Positions 1 to 27,217 of a stretch of DNA of 64,000 bases are shown here, in pieces. A program made the translations under genes and the position numbers. The number at the start of each line of letters is the position of its first letter. Position 1 is the stretch's first letter. The notes under the pieces are model-generated. The model was not told the origin of the DNA. It saw nothing but the letters and a program-made list of their open reading frames with translations, and searched no databases. Source of the DNA: Nematostella vectensis (lineage: Eukaryota > Cnidaria > Anthozoa > Actiniaria > Edwardsiidae). Where the stretch lies: the NCBI RefSeq assembly GCF_932526225.1, contig NC_064038.1, positions 13,019,070 through 13,083,069 of the forward strand, written 5' to 3'.

Positions 1-216
1 CTGTAAAAGCGTGGGTTTTTTTTACGTTTTTTGCTTGTCTATTAGATACCCATGAGGCAATGCGTGTTGCGATACACAGACTCTCTCCGAGTGCAGCCTT
101 ATTTGAAATAGATGTATACGTACTGTATAATACACGGTAAGCTTTCACATTAGGGAAAAGGCTTGCACAAAACAACACCAAAAAAAGGTGGCAGGTCCAC
201 GTTAGCCGTTACTTAC

Positions 217-12472
<12,256 letters not shown>

Positions 12473-12630
12473 GTCGATGTGCTTTGGTATTGTATTTATT
12501 GATATTGAGATTAAAAATCAAGAGATATTTCAGGAAATGGCGGAAATAGGCCGCTGCTTTGAAGGCAACAGGAGAGTAGTGAGGTTTCTATGGTAACAGG
12601 ATCACGAGAGCGAGGCTTAAGTTATCCAAG
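12473..12630. promoter_or_regulatory. Bidirectional promoter DNAI1 / 144-aa gene
   Basis: Only 158 bp separate the divergent start codons. The interval holds an RFX X-box (12584-12597). The plus-strand start codon lies in AAGATGGCGGC (12628-12638), the YY1 consensus that often overlaps initiation sites of TATA-less animal promoters. No TATA box is evident. Confidence 0.75.
12584..12597. promoter_or_regulatory. X-box (RFX transcription-factor site)
   Basis: GTTTCTATGGTAAC fits the RFX consensus RYYNYY-N2-RRNRAC at every position. It lies 112 bp upstream of the DNAI1 ATG and 34 bp upstream of the opposite gene's ATG. RFX factors drive core ciliary genes across metazoans, matching DNAI1's role. 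Confidence 0.8.
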
Positions 12631-13065
12631 ATGGCGGCTAAGTTGAGTTCTCCTGAAAGTTCAGACGACGAGTACTTTGAACAACTTAGACAAGAGCAGT
12701 TAAAGGGATTCAAGAATGATTTGAAATCAGATGTGGGGAAGAACTCAAAACTGACACGGAATTATACAAACATAGCCTATAAGCAGTTCATTAATCAGGT
12801 CACAAATAGAAACGAACACAAAAACAAAAGTCTGAATGAATACGGAGTAAAGAAGATGATAGCCGATAAAACCGGGAGCGAAGTGGATATTACACTAGTG
12901 GATGGGGAATCAGACAATAGAGCCTGTTTTTCTGGAGAAATTGCGCAGATATTTAATCTTGATGGCGATGATGATAAAACTTCAGTGGCTCCAAGTATAG
13001 CTAGAGTGTCAAGCCAGTACTTTGTCAGAGAAGTACCCATCTCAGAAGGACAGCTATTAAACTAG
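12631..13065 (+). CDS. Uncharacterised 144-aa protein, possible ciliary gene
   Basis: Single-exon open frame of 144 codons with a good start context (AAG before ATGG). It is very likely real: it starts right at the divergent promoter and has balanced composition. I do not recognise the family. The N-terminus is acidic and serine-rich (LSSPESSDDEYFEQL), followed by a charged, probably helical segment (about 15-70) with many K/N/Q. The middle (about 70-110) looks compact (KKMIADKTGSEVDITLVDGE), and an acidic DGDDD stretch precedes the C-terminus. No signal peptide, membrane span or enzyme motif is seen. Sharing an RFX X-box promoter with DNAI1 suggests, by inference only, a ciliary or axonemal role. 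Confidence 0.75.
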   Translation: MAAKLSSPESSDDEYFEQLRQEQLKGFKNDLKSDVGKNSKLTRNYTNIAYKQFINQVTNRNEHKNKSLNEYGVKKMIADKTGSEVDITLVDGESDNRACFSGEIAQIFNLDGDDDKTSVAPSIARVSSQYFVREVPISEGQLLN

Positions 13066-14290
13066 GAGATGAGAAATGGAGAACCACACAGTACATAAAA
13101 TGATTAAAAATGAAACTGTGTTTTCTCTCAAAGCGTTCACTTTGTAGGGAATGCAGAGAATTTGCATAAAACTATATTGCTAACATCAGATCCTGGAAAT
13201 TATTTCTAGCTTGTCTGTTCTTTTGCATAGCTGTCAATCCAACTTGGACATAAATCTTGTGAAATCGGGTGAAAGACAGTAAATATGTTTAAAAAAACAA
13301 ACAAGAGAGCCAATGCGGGTGAATACGGAGAATGTATGAACATTTGCGCAGAGAATGTATGAATATTCTCACATACATTAGGCTTGTGATGAGGTACAAA
13401 ATCTTGTGGCACCTGCCTAATGGGGATGAGTTAACATATTTTAATGTGAGATTACTATTAAGTCATGCATTTATACATAATGTATTTTGCACTATATAAG
13501 TAATAAAATTGTATTATTTACATACTGAGAAATACTCACTGAAAACATATTCAGTAAATTTTCGTTCGTTCATTGGTCTTAGCAAATCAGTGACGCGAAC
13601 GATATTTTTTTCACCGTGAAGAAAAGTCGTTCGCGGTTCTGATTGGACGAACGATATTTTTTTCACTGCACTTGAATAGCTTCAATCCCAAGCATCAACG
13701 AGTGCATAAAAATCGTACAAGCATTGTCCATTTAGTTATTTATTTATTTCTTGCGTGACAGATTCATTTCAATGTAAGTTTCTGTCTGTCTTTAACTGAA
13801 CCGTCGAACAGCACAAACCCGCAGCCAAGTCTAATAAAATTTTATATAATAAGCTTATTATAAATATCTCAGTTTGTATATAATAAACAAAATACAGAAT
13901 GGAAAGTGCTTTGTACAGTTTTTATTTAGTTGTTGTTTTGTATAAAAAAAATCCAATCGTTCGCTGCGCTCACTCGTTCGTTTTTTGATACTGCACAACC
14001 CGTGAATAAAAACCGTACGCGCGCACTTTCCATGTAGTATTCTCTATATATTTGATCCTCTTCTTTCAGCCCAGTTTTAGATCACTTGACAAAGTTTGGT
14101 TTGCCATTTGTTTTCTTGTGTCAAATACTGACTACATAAGAATATCTCCAAACCTGCAAAAAAATTGCATTTAAATAATAACACCTGGAATAACAGAAGA
14201 TAAATCCTCAAGGAAGATGTGTAAACTAGAAATACAATTTAAAAGGCGCATCCCTCACTTGGCGAAATCGTCCAGAAATTATCTTTTTAT
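13066..14290. other. Intergenic region, no gene seen
   Basis: AT-rich sequence downstream of the 144-aa gene; a possible polyadenylation signal AATAAA is at 13502. Between about 13590 and 13665 the motif CGAACGATATTTTTTTCAC occurs twice as a direct repeat. CGTTCG-rich sequence recurs near 13960-13985. No convincing coding exon. Confidence 0.6.
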
Positions 14291-14675
14291 TAAGAGCTTT
14301 TTTATACGAACGCATAACGAAAAAAGAATGTAGACAAGAACAGCTGCAGTTTAATTTGTTCTTACTCTTTAATAATTTTATCATAATTTTTTTAACAAAT
14401 TAGATTGTATCAAAATGGTTGCACCACGGGTAAGGAATGACGTGATGTCGATGGCCTCTGATTTTTAACCTGCTTGCAGGGTAAAAAAATAGCTTTTTGA
14501 TACAAACGCATTAACGAAAAAAGAATGTAAACAAGAACAGTTACAGTTTAATTCGTTCTGACTCTTTAATTTTTTTATCATCAGTTTTTAAACAAAATAA
14601 ATTGTATTAAATAATTGCACCACGGGTAAGGAAAGACGTGATTTCGATGGCCTCTGATTTTAACCTGCTTGCAGG
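14290..14675. repeat. Two-copy direct repeat, about 195-bp period
   Basis: The segment beginning AGCTTTTTTATACGAACGCA (about 14297) recurs at about 14491. Both copies share AAAAAAGAATGTA, GCACCACGGGTAAGGAA and GATGGCCTCTGATTTT, and end in CTGCTTGCAGGG. About 85-90% similar by eye. It is followed (14675-14850) by sequence rich in ACGGACA motifs. Confidence 0.8.
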
Positions 14676-14879
14676 GAACCCCGCTCCATGGACACCCGCT
14701 TAATACGGACGTGTTCAATATCCCGACAAAAGTCTCATATATTCTCTTATAATTTAACTCGCTTTATACGGACACCCGTTAATACGGACAACGGACACTT
14801 GTGTCCCGAAAGACATTTTTAATACAAAATTAACCCCGCTTTACGGACAAAAGGATTTCGAGTCTCGCACTTTTAGGAG

Positions 14880-15045
14880 ATTGATGCTAGAAAATGCCTT
14901 CTGAGCATAGGTATCATATGGAAAAAGCATAGTATTTGAAGATTCCTTAACAAGAAATGACCCCTCTTTGGCCGCCAGGGGGGGGGGGGGGGGGGGTGCG
15001 CGCGCACCCTGCGCATCCGCCCGTGTACGCGCCTGTTACTATCAG
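14880..15045. mobile_element. Repeat fragment shared with 17640-17860
   Basis: Contains TAGTATTTGAAGATTCCTTA, AAGAAATGACCC and a poly-G tract followed by GCGC-rich sequence. The same order of motifs recurs at about 17685-17800 within gene 3. Probably a dispersed non-autonomous element. The remaining 15050-16680 shows no gene, only AT-rich sequence and a poly-C repeat fragment near 16410-16550. Confidence 0.55.
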
Positions 15046-16681
15046 TGTTGCTACGAACAGAATTTGATTCTGCATTTTAGAAAGCATCATAAGGGAGTTG
15101 TGAGTGATCCGCTAATAAAAAAAAAAGAACTTTACTGCTATCTGAGCCTCGACATGTTCTTAGCATGTTCTAAAAACTTCTAAAAACTAACGACTTCTCA
15201 GGCTGGACGTTTTTATAGAAAAGGTTCTTATAAAAAAGAGTATATTTTCTTGTGATCCCACCACGCCTACTCAGACCAGTTTTTCTACAGCTTGTCAATA
15301 GTCTTCCTAGCCATAATACCACATACCCTCTATGAGATGAGTTTTGCCTCCAATTACTTGAGCGGATATTGGTCTTTCGCCTTTGTTGATTTTTCATATC
15401 AGATCAAAAATAAATGATCAAAGAAGAAGATTCAATTTGGAGTCGGTAAAGTCAGTCAATGCTGCGCTTTTATAAAAAAAAAACTAATCAGAGCCTAGAT
15501 GAAAGTCTCCCCACGACACAAAAGTTTCTTTGGGACAAACAATAGTCGCTAAGTGACAAGCAAACATTGGCTTAAAGTTTTAAAAAATAGAATAAAAAGC
15601 TTTGCACGATCCAGGCATTAGCTATAGCGCCAGGTGCTGGTTACAACAGCTCTGATTTCCTTGCAACCCTGAAAGCAATTCCACAGATACATGTAAGTAC
15701 AGTATCTAAAAGGAATGGAGATGTGTTAATCTATGTTTTAAAAAGTAGAAATTGAAATTATCAATTAAAGCCTACGCTACATGCGCGTGTCACTTATGTT
15801 CAAATGAGTAACAACACCGTGGCGTAGATGTTTTCGGATTTGGTCGTATTTTGGTAAGCTTGTTCGGACATTAGGATAGTGTGAGGATGAAAGGACGAGT
15901 GCTTTTCGATTTCAATTTCTTTGTGATGATTGAAAAATTATCAAAGTATAAATCTGAAACTTAAAATTATAATGTATTATGTATTATAGAATCGATACGT
16001 ATCAAGAAAAAAAACTAAAATCGTCGGATTTTTGTTATTGTTTTTTTTCGAAATAACGAAATATCAATATTTTAAGTGTCATTTGAGTGTAAATAAAAAA
16101 CAAAACTGCGTATGCTGCAAGGGAAAGTAAGCTGGGGAAAAAGTCATATTTTCTCTGGGAATTATTCAAAGTATATGAAAGCATATTAGAATAAGGTACT
16201 GCTATTTGGTCATATCTTTTGTGTTCTATGGCAACACACCAATAAAGTCAATTCGTTAAGAAACTCATTATGCATTGTTATCCGTTCACACAGAAATCAG
16301 ATACAGCACAGCTACCGGAAGCCAGAGCTTATTTTGGCTATCTAGGTCATAAAGTAGTTAGTTAAGCAAAGGTCACTGGAACATGACCTTTTCCTTAACA
16401 TGATGAACAGGGCAGTAGCCCCCCCCCCCCCCCCCCCCAATATTAAAAAATAATAAGGAAATGACCAGTAGGGGCGTGGCTGTGCCCCCATTGTTTTCTT
16501 ATTGTTTCCGCATCGTGCCCCCCCCCCAAATAATTCGTGTACTGCTACGGCTATGACGAATTGCTTATTAAAAAATATATATATAACCGTGATTGCTATA
16601 AAAGCCGCATCAGACCTCTGAGCCTCGAATCGTTCTGCTCAGCCCCCATTTAATTGTAATTGTAGCTTATTTCTTTTAAAG

Positions 16682-20591
<3,910 letters not shown>

Positions 20592-20910
20592 ACGCTTGAG
20601 ATATAAACGCACAGTGCCTAGAGATATATGGACTTTTAGTATAGAAAAGTGGTAAGCAGTGGTCGCTTTATTAAATTTGCAATCGCACCAGTCTACTTCC
20701 GGAGGGCCGACGAAAACCTCAACCGACAAGAGACAATAGATACTATAAGATTCCATGCTATTTAACAGGCCACCCGCTCTAAATTATTACTCACACATCC
20801 TCAAAGAAACATATATAAAACACATTGCTTTTACAATTTTGAAATATTTTTCGCGTTCCTGTAAAACCATCAGATATCCAACGGAAGCAAACTGGTGACT
20901 TTGCGATTTA

Positions 20911-21301
20911 TAGGTACGGTAATACGAGCAGCAATACCGTACCGAACTTTTGTGGCAGCATTTGCAAAAAAAAAAAAAAAAAAAATCGAAGGCGATGTTG
21001 CGCGTTTTACTACCGGCGAACCAGTTTTTACGCAGAAAAGGATAGACTGGTTCTTGCTGTTGATCTGTCTTTTTTTTCTAGACAGCGATACGACTTTCGT
21101 CCAACCAATAACAAACGCTATTGCAACTGCTTGCGTATGCTTGACTTCTTTTTGATGCGAAACAAGTTTGGTTGATGTAGTAATAGAAGTAATGCGGGCT
21201 ACATCTTTGGGTTTTGTTGCAAATAGTAGAACCACCATTTTTCTACTTCTTTTCTACTTTTCTAGTTGTACGATTTTGCTTTGCATGTGTTACCGTACCT
21301 T
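20911..21301. mobile_element. MITE family B, copy 1
   Basis: Ends GGTACGGTAATACGAGCAG (20912 on) and TTACCGTACC (to 21299) are inverted repeats, flanked on both sides by TTATA-like sequence that may be the target duplication. The interior is shared with 32051-32508 (GAAGGCGATGTTGCGCGTTT, CAACTGCTTGCGTATGCTTG). Confidence 0.82.
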
Positions 21302-21365
21302 ATAAGAACCGCCTAATGATTAATTAGGAGGCCTTCCTCTATTCGGCGGCCACAATTCCGTTGTA

Positions 21366-21603
21366 CTATCATCATCATCAGCATCATCATCAGCATCAGC
21401 ATCAGCATCAGCATCAGCATCAGCATCAGCATCAGCATCAGCATCAGCATCAGCATCAGCATCAGCATCAGAATCATCATCAGCATCAGCATCAGCATTG
21501 TCGTCATCATCATCATCATCATCAGCATCATCATCATCATCATCATCATCAGCATCAGCATCATCATCAGCATCAGCATCATCATTGTCGTCATTATCAT
21601 CAG

Positions 21604-21665
<62 letters not shown>

Positions 21666-21696
21666 CCATCATCATCGTCGTCATCATCATCATCAG

Positions 21697-21767
<71 letters not shown>

Positions 21768-21864
21768 GCATCAGCATCAGCATCAGCATCACCATCATCA
21801 TCGTCGTCATCATCATCATCAGCATCATCATCATCATCAGCATCATCATCATCATCATCATCAG

Positions 21865-21905
<41 letters not shown>

Positions 21906-21972
21906 GCATCAGCATCAGCATCAGCATCAGCATCAGCATCACCATCATCATCGTCGTCATCATCATCATCAG

Positions 21973-22037
<65 letters not shown>

Positions 22038-22130
22038 GCATCATCATCAGCATCAGCATCAGCATCATCATCAGCATCATCATCAGCATCAGCAGCATCA
22101 TCATCGTCGTCGTCGTCGTCGTTGTTGTTC
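21366..22130. repeat. (CAT/CAG)n trinucleotide microsatellite
   Basis: About 765 bp of ATC-type trinucleotides (ATCATC interspersed with ATCAGC and short CGTCGT blocks) showing higher-order blocks. It opens long frames of poly-His, poly-Ser, poly-Asp and poly-Met, none with gene context. Confidence 0.97.
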
Positions 22131-24643
22131 TTGTTGCTGCTGCTGCTGCTGTTGTTGTTCCTAACATTTTCAATAAGGGAGGGCTGTGCCCTCATCATTT
22201 TAAATGTTTCTATATCGTGTCACCATAATATAGGGACTTAGCGGCAACGTAGAAAACAATAGATAATTCGAAGAGCCAGACGTGAATATACTCTGAAATG
22301 GATTCTGTCTGATACATTTCAGCCGTTTTTCTTCAAAAAGTCAAACGACAACTCAAAAACTCCAAGTTTCATGGTGTAGCGAGGGCGGGAACGTGTGTCC
22401 TGAAAACTAGACTATCCTTGTTCACTATGTTAGAAAAGATTCTAAGGCTTTACTATAGTTTTTTTTTGGAGGATAAATAAACGGGTTTTGAAAGCTTTTT
22501 GGGATCACTCGTTCTCCCTGCAGTCGCCGTCGTTGTTAAACGAAACCTGAAAGCCTTTTTGCTTCAAGATCGCTCCCTTCTCTATTTTTTATCTGTCCAG
22601 TCAACAGAGAAGATTGAAAATATAGTTGTTTTTGCACCATTGATGTTTAAGACATTATTTCGAACTTGATCTCTTGCTTCTTTTTATGGAGCTCTGCTCT
22701 CGACAAAGTCTAGTGGGGATGACGACTTGGACCAGGCGCGAGCCTTTTATATCGCAGGTCCTTAAAACTGAGATAATTATTCGTGATGTGAGGACGCACC
22801 GGGGTTTCCCTGCGTTCCCGCCACTTCAGAAGCGCGCAAATTTTAAATGAAGTGAAATTGCTACAAAAAAACAATTGTAGTTGTTATTGTTTTTTAGTAT
22901 GAATGGTTGCTTTATTCTTACCAGAAAGAAGCTCTTTAACGGCAACCTGTGGCTGGGGTCTAGTCTTTGTAAACGTACTCTTCAAACGCTGAGTTAAACA
23001 CTTTCTACGACAGCCGCCATTTTGAACTCTTGTTGTGATAATTATGCAAACGTATTTTCCGACGGACTTTCGAGTTGTAATTTTCTGATTGGCTAATCCA
23101 GACAAAGCCTCGTACCCTGTGCCCAGCCGGCAGGCCGTGGAATGCGAGAGGATCGCGGGCGCACCGAAACCAACCCGGCTGGAAACCGAGCCTATTTGCA
23201 CACCTAACTACGGCCCAGCAATCCGCCAGCACTGTTGGCCCAGCAATGGTGGTTGGTGTTGGCGCAGTTTGCACAGGGCTTTTTAAAGTCCTTAATTCTA
23301 GGCCTACTACGGCACCGACTTGGCTTGAATATTTGATATTTTTTATTTAAATGTATGGTTTGTAATCCAGCTTACTGGCTGCAAAGGATTAATAAAGCTA
23401 TATCTATCTAAAAATCTATCTATCTATCTAGAAAAAATATAAAGGTCAGTAACCTTTAGAAGCTTCGGAGATCTGCGATCAGTCAAGCCGCGATTGGAAT
23501 AATTGAAATGCGAGTACAATCCCGCAAAACACCCACCACAGCACGATACAATATGAATGTCTCCATATTCCCAGCGAGTATCAGACCCCCAAACAAATTC
23601 TAAACCATAAAAGGCTGAGTTTGTACACATTTCAACTACCCAGAAAGGAGGAAACCGAGCGATGCAAATACTCGATTGAGCGGTGCGCTGATAGGCTAAT
23701 TCAAACCACACCTTCATATCTTGTTCTTCCTTGTGCGTTCAGGTGATTGGCTAGCTTTGCCGTTTAGCGTTACATTGTTCTTCTATTTATTTTCACTCAT
23801 GCTGTCTAGTCCTAGCTTACAGCGACTCTAGCTCTGTTAATTAGTGTGTTTTGAAGTCTTCAATAATCAGAAGTTGCACGCTACAGTCTTTGTCACAGGC
23901 CTTAGTCCAAGAAACTTTAGTTTCCTTAGTTCTTAGGCGGGATAAAAAAAAAAAAACTGTAGTACCAGAAAAGTAACCAAAACTGTGTACTCCACCCCTC
24001 CCCCCGTAAAATTTTCCCGTCTTACGGACTTTCCTTACCTTCTTAACGACTACCTGTGTAAAATACTCCATAGTTCATAACCACTCTCCCCTTTCACGGA
24101 TTTTTTCTGACCTGCTTAATTAATAAATTTTATTGCAATTTAGCCTCCCTTCAAAAGGGCGCATATAATATTTGTACTATTATTTCATTGTGATGCGTTT
24201 TATTGCATAACACGGTCATGAACAAAAATTTCTGGTACAGATTTTAACATCAATATTATCCATATTACTAATATTCCGATAACTCGAGCTCCCAAAAAAA
24301 AACATCGATCCACCGAATACTCCCGCAAAGCTTTTCCTCTTCTTTATTAAAGCTCTGATACCTTTGATAGCTTCAAAATGTCAATCATCTGCCACCAACA
24401 GTTGATTGACAATGACTGACACGCGTTCAAAAAAGCTGCAAAGGTCTTTTGTTAAAAAAAGCTCGGCAAGAGAGACGTCATTTAGTCAGTCATTCTGCCC
24501 GACCAATCAGATGGTTTTTGTCAACTGCACGGATTGACAAGAATGTTATCTCCGTTGGGGGCTACAAATCCGTTAGTACGCCGTGGAAGCTAGCCAAGGA
24601 GTTGGACGTGAAGCAAAAGAGAGAAAGTTTTTTTTTTCTAAAA
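22131..24643. other. Intergenic region upstream of the FERM gene
   Basis: No supported gene. 23060-23285 is locally GC-richer (GCCCAGCCGGCAGGCC, CCAACCCGGCTGG) without coding features. A short CTAT tetranucleotide run is at 23398-23430. The 200 bp before 24644 extend the FERM reading frame without an ATG. Confidence 0.5.
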
Positions 24644-25837
24644 ATGCCTCGAGAATCTGGGTTATTCAAGTGCCAAGTCGTTCTTCTTGATAACAGTACT
24701 TTTACCACAAGTTTCGAGAAACGGAAGGAAACCAAGGGAAAAGAATTGCTACGCCGTGTTTGCATTGAGCTGAATATTCCTCCCCGCGACCAAGGTTACT
24801 TTGGCATCCAGTCAACGAAATGGGAAGATGGAGCTTTGAGCTGGCTCGAAATGGAGAAAGATCTACGCTCACAGTTCCTTAAATTAACAGGTTTCCAGTT
24901 TGCTGTTCGATTTTATCCTCGTAACATTGATCTACTTAGTGAAATTTCGCGGGAGCTGCTATGTTTACAAGTTAAGGATTCTATTATACGCGGGAAATTT
25001 CTGAAGCCAGTGTCAATAGATCAACAGGCTGTTTTGGACAGCTACTTTGCTCAGTTAAAACTTGGTGATTACGATTCAAAGAAAAATTCTAAAGGGTATC
25101 TTGTTAGGGAAAACAGCCGTTTTTTTGTGCCACCAAATGGCCTGAACTCCGATGGGGAGATCAACGAAAGCGACTACGAAGAAATAGTCAAAAAGATGCA
25201 TAAGAAACTCATCGGAGAGTCACCAGCGCGAGCCGGGAATCGTTTTCTTAGAGCCGCCGAAAGCATTCCCTTTTATGGTATTTGCACACACCACGGAGCA
25301 ACTGACGAGAATGGAAACTCAATTGTTATTGGCTGTTGCAACAGAGGGCTGATTTTCTATGAGGGCAAACCCGATGGAGAACCGGGAAAGTTGTTGTCTG
25401 AATTCGAGTGGCACGAAGTTATCGGCGCACGTCAGCACGAGCAAAAACTTCACATATTAAGCTTGAATAATAAAGAAAAAGTTGGCGAGAAGTTAACATT
25501 TTATTTCCATGGTGTGTTTGGGCATACTTCCGCTAAAAGAGTTCTCAAGGACTTGATTGCACACCAAAGGTTGTTTGACCAATCCGAGAATCTGGTTGGA
25601 GGCTACACTCGCCCAAGATTATTCTCGATTGGGCGTACTATTAAACGATCTCTCAACCGGAAGAGAAACGCCACATTCGATGTGAAAAGCAACAGGCGGC
25701 AAAGCATGTTCGGGAGGGTCAAGAGCTCACTGAAGAGGCGGATTTCTGGGGCGGAACTTAACGAAATAGATGAGACCAAGCAATCATATCGAGCAAGTGT
25801 GATAACAGTAGAAGAATGTTTGGAGGACAATGTCTAA
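24644..25837 (+). CDS. Intronless FERM-domain protein
   Basis: 397 aa from the first in-frame ATG (MPRESGLFKCQVVLLDNS); upstream codons are open to 24449 but have no ATG. Residues about 8-95 fit the ubiquitin-like F1 lobe, 96-195 the helical F2 lobe (ISRELLCLQVKDSIIRGKF, DQQAVLDSYFAQLKLGDYD), and 205-315 the PH-like F3 lobe (ESIPFYGICTHHGATDENG, IGCCNRGLIFYEG). The C-terminal 80 residues are strongly basic (RTIKRSLNRKRN, RVKSSLKRR) and end in acidic VITVEECLEDNV. FERM proteins link membrane proteins or phosphoinositides to cortical actin. The exact subfamily (4.1, FRMD or PTPN-like) is not decided and no catalytic domain is present. Lack of introns in an intron-rich region hints at retroposition. 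Confidence 0.88.
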   Translation: MPRESGLFKCQVVLLDNSTFTTSFEKRKETKGKELLRRVCIELNIPPRDQGYFGIQSTKWEDGALSWLEMEKDLRSQFLKLTGFQFAVRFYPRNIDLLSEISRELLCLQVKDSIIRGKFLKPVSIDQQAVLDSYFAQLKLGDYDSKKNSKGYLVRENSRFFVPPNGLNSDGEINESDYEEIVKKMHKKLIGESPARAGNRFLRAAESIPFYGICTHHGATDENGNSIVIGCCNRGLIFYEGKPDGEPGKLLSEFEWHEVIGARQHEQKLHILSLNNKEKVGEKLTFYFHGVFGHTSAKRVLKDLIAHQRLFDQSENLVGGYTRPRLFSIGRTIKRSLNRKRNATFDVKSNRRQSMFGRVKSSLKRRISGAELNEIDETKQSYRASVITVEECLEDNV

Positions 25838-26279
25838 ATAACTCAGCGTCTTCGTTACATAATAATCTCAATAACCCCTTGCGTCGTGTTCATTGTAAAC
25901 ATCATCTTCATCACAATAAGTTGTTTAACAGAACACTGAATCGGTAGAGGGTAGGGTGGGGTTTGGGGGGAGTGGGGTGGGTTACGTTACACCCGTCGCT
26001 AACCTACCTGCCGTCATTTTGTTACGTACATACTTTTTATTTGGTCTTTTTGCTAGGGTGGGACTATTGGAAAGAATGGTGGGGGTGGGGGGTGGGGAGG
26101 TTTCAGTCGTGCATTTTTTTTTGTCTCTAAGACGGCCATGAATTTTTTTAAATTGTTGCATGTATTTTGCTTCCTTACGCATGCATTTTATCCAGGCTTT
26201 TAATCGTGTATGAAATTTTTTTGTTCCTTACTCACCCCCACTCCCCTGAACGAGTACGTCCCTAATTATAATCATTGAC

Positions 26280-26425
26280 ATCCCTATCATTATGACTATC
26301 CCTGTCCTTCTCATCATCACCATAATCATCCTTATCGTCCTCCTCATCATCATCACTATCCCATCACCCTTACCAATCATTGTCATCATCATTACATCCT
26401 GATCATCATCATTATCTTATTAAGG
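26280..26425. repeat. Degenerate CAT-rich microsatellite
   Basis: Imperfect ATC/TCA runs downstream of the FERM gene. A similar run lies at about 28240-28400 inside an intron of the large EGF gene. Confidence 0.7.
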
Positions 26426-26640
26426 AGAAGGTTTATTCATTTTGGCAGAATACAAGCCTCATTAGCTTTTGGTTACAACATTAAAAAATTAAAGTTGTCC
26501 TTTTTTTATTGACATATATTGAAACATTACCTTGTTATTAGATGTATAATTTTACTGTTGATTAAAAGTTCTGTTACAAAATATGTTAATGAAAGTATAG
26601 TGAATAAATAAGTAAGTAAATAAAGATAGTTAATAAAAAG

Positions 26641-26980
26641 TAGAACCCCGCTAACTCGAACTCTGACGGGTCTAATGGACAGTGGTAATACAGTAGAACC
26701 CCGCTAACTCGAATTCTCACGGGTCTTATGGATAGTGGTATTACAGTAGAACCCCGCTAACTCGAACTCTGACGGGTCTTATGGATAGTGGTGATACAAT
26801 AGAACCCCGCTAACTCGAACTCTGACGTGTCTTATGGATAGTGGTGATACAATAGAACCCCGCTCACTCGAACTCTGACGGGTCTTATGGATAGTGGTGA
26901 TACAATAGAACCCCGCTAACTCGAACTCTGACGGGTCTTATGGATAGTGGTAATGCGGTAGAATCTCGCGAGCCTGAACT
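26641..26980. repeat. 53-bp tandem repeat
   Basis: Units start at 26641, 26694, 26747, 26800, 26853, 26906 and a decayed one at 26959, with exact 53-bp spacing. Core TAGAACCCCGCTAACTCGAA. Lies between the FERM gene and the 3' end of the large EGF gene. Not a CRISPR: copies abut, with no unique spacers. Confidence 0.95.
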
Positions 26981-27217
26981 CTTAAGGAGCCATCAGACAT
27001 GAGCCATCAGACATAAGCCATCAGACATGAGTATGTCGGCTGCCTACTCGGCCATGTTGTATCTCCGCTCTCGTAACTCCTAAATTCCCTTTTTTTTATA
27101 AGGGAGTAGTCTCAAGTATCAAAGTAACATTACTATCCAATCACCTTTTCTACTGATATTAAAAGGACACTATGAATTTCATTTGAAAATGTATAATAGT
27201 CAAGTAAGAAACAAAGT

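Noticed and set aside
20870-21238. 122-codon minus-strand frame
   Set aside because: Lies within a family B MITE; the sister copy at 32051-32508 does not preserve the frame.
21313-22241. Very long open frames reading poly-His, poly-Ser, poly-Asp or poly-Met
   Set aside because: They are translations of the trinucleotide microsatellite in every frame, without start context, domains or splice sites.
23005-23286. GC-richer patch with overlapping frames on both strands, considered as a gene or SINE
   Set aside because: No conserved domain, no A/B-box pair and no splice sites that would link it to neighbours.
26641-26980. Possible CRISPR array
   Set aside because: The whole 53-bp unit repeats with no unique spacers, and the genome is eukaryotic.
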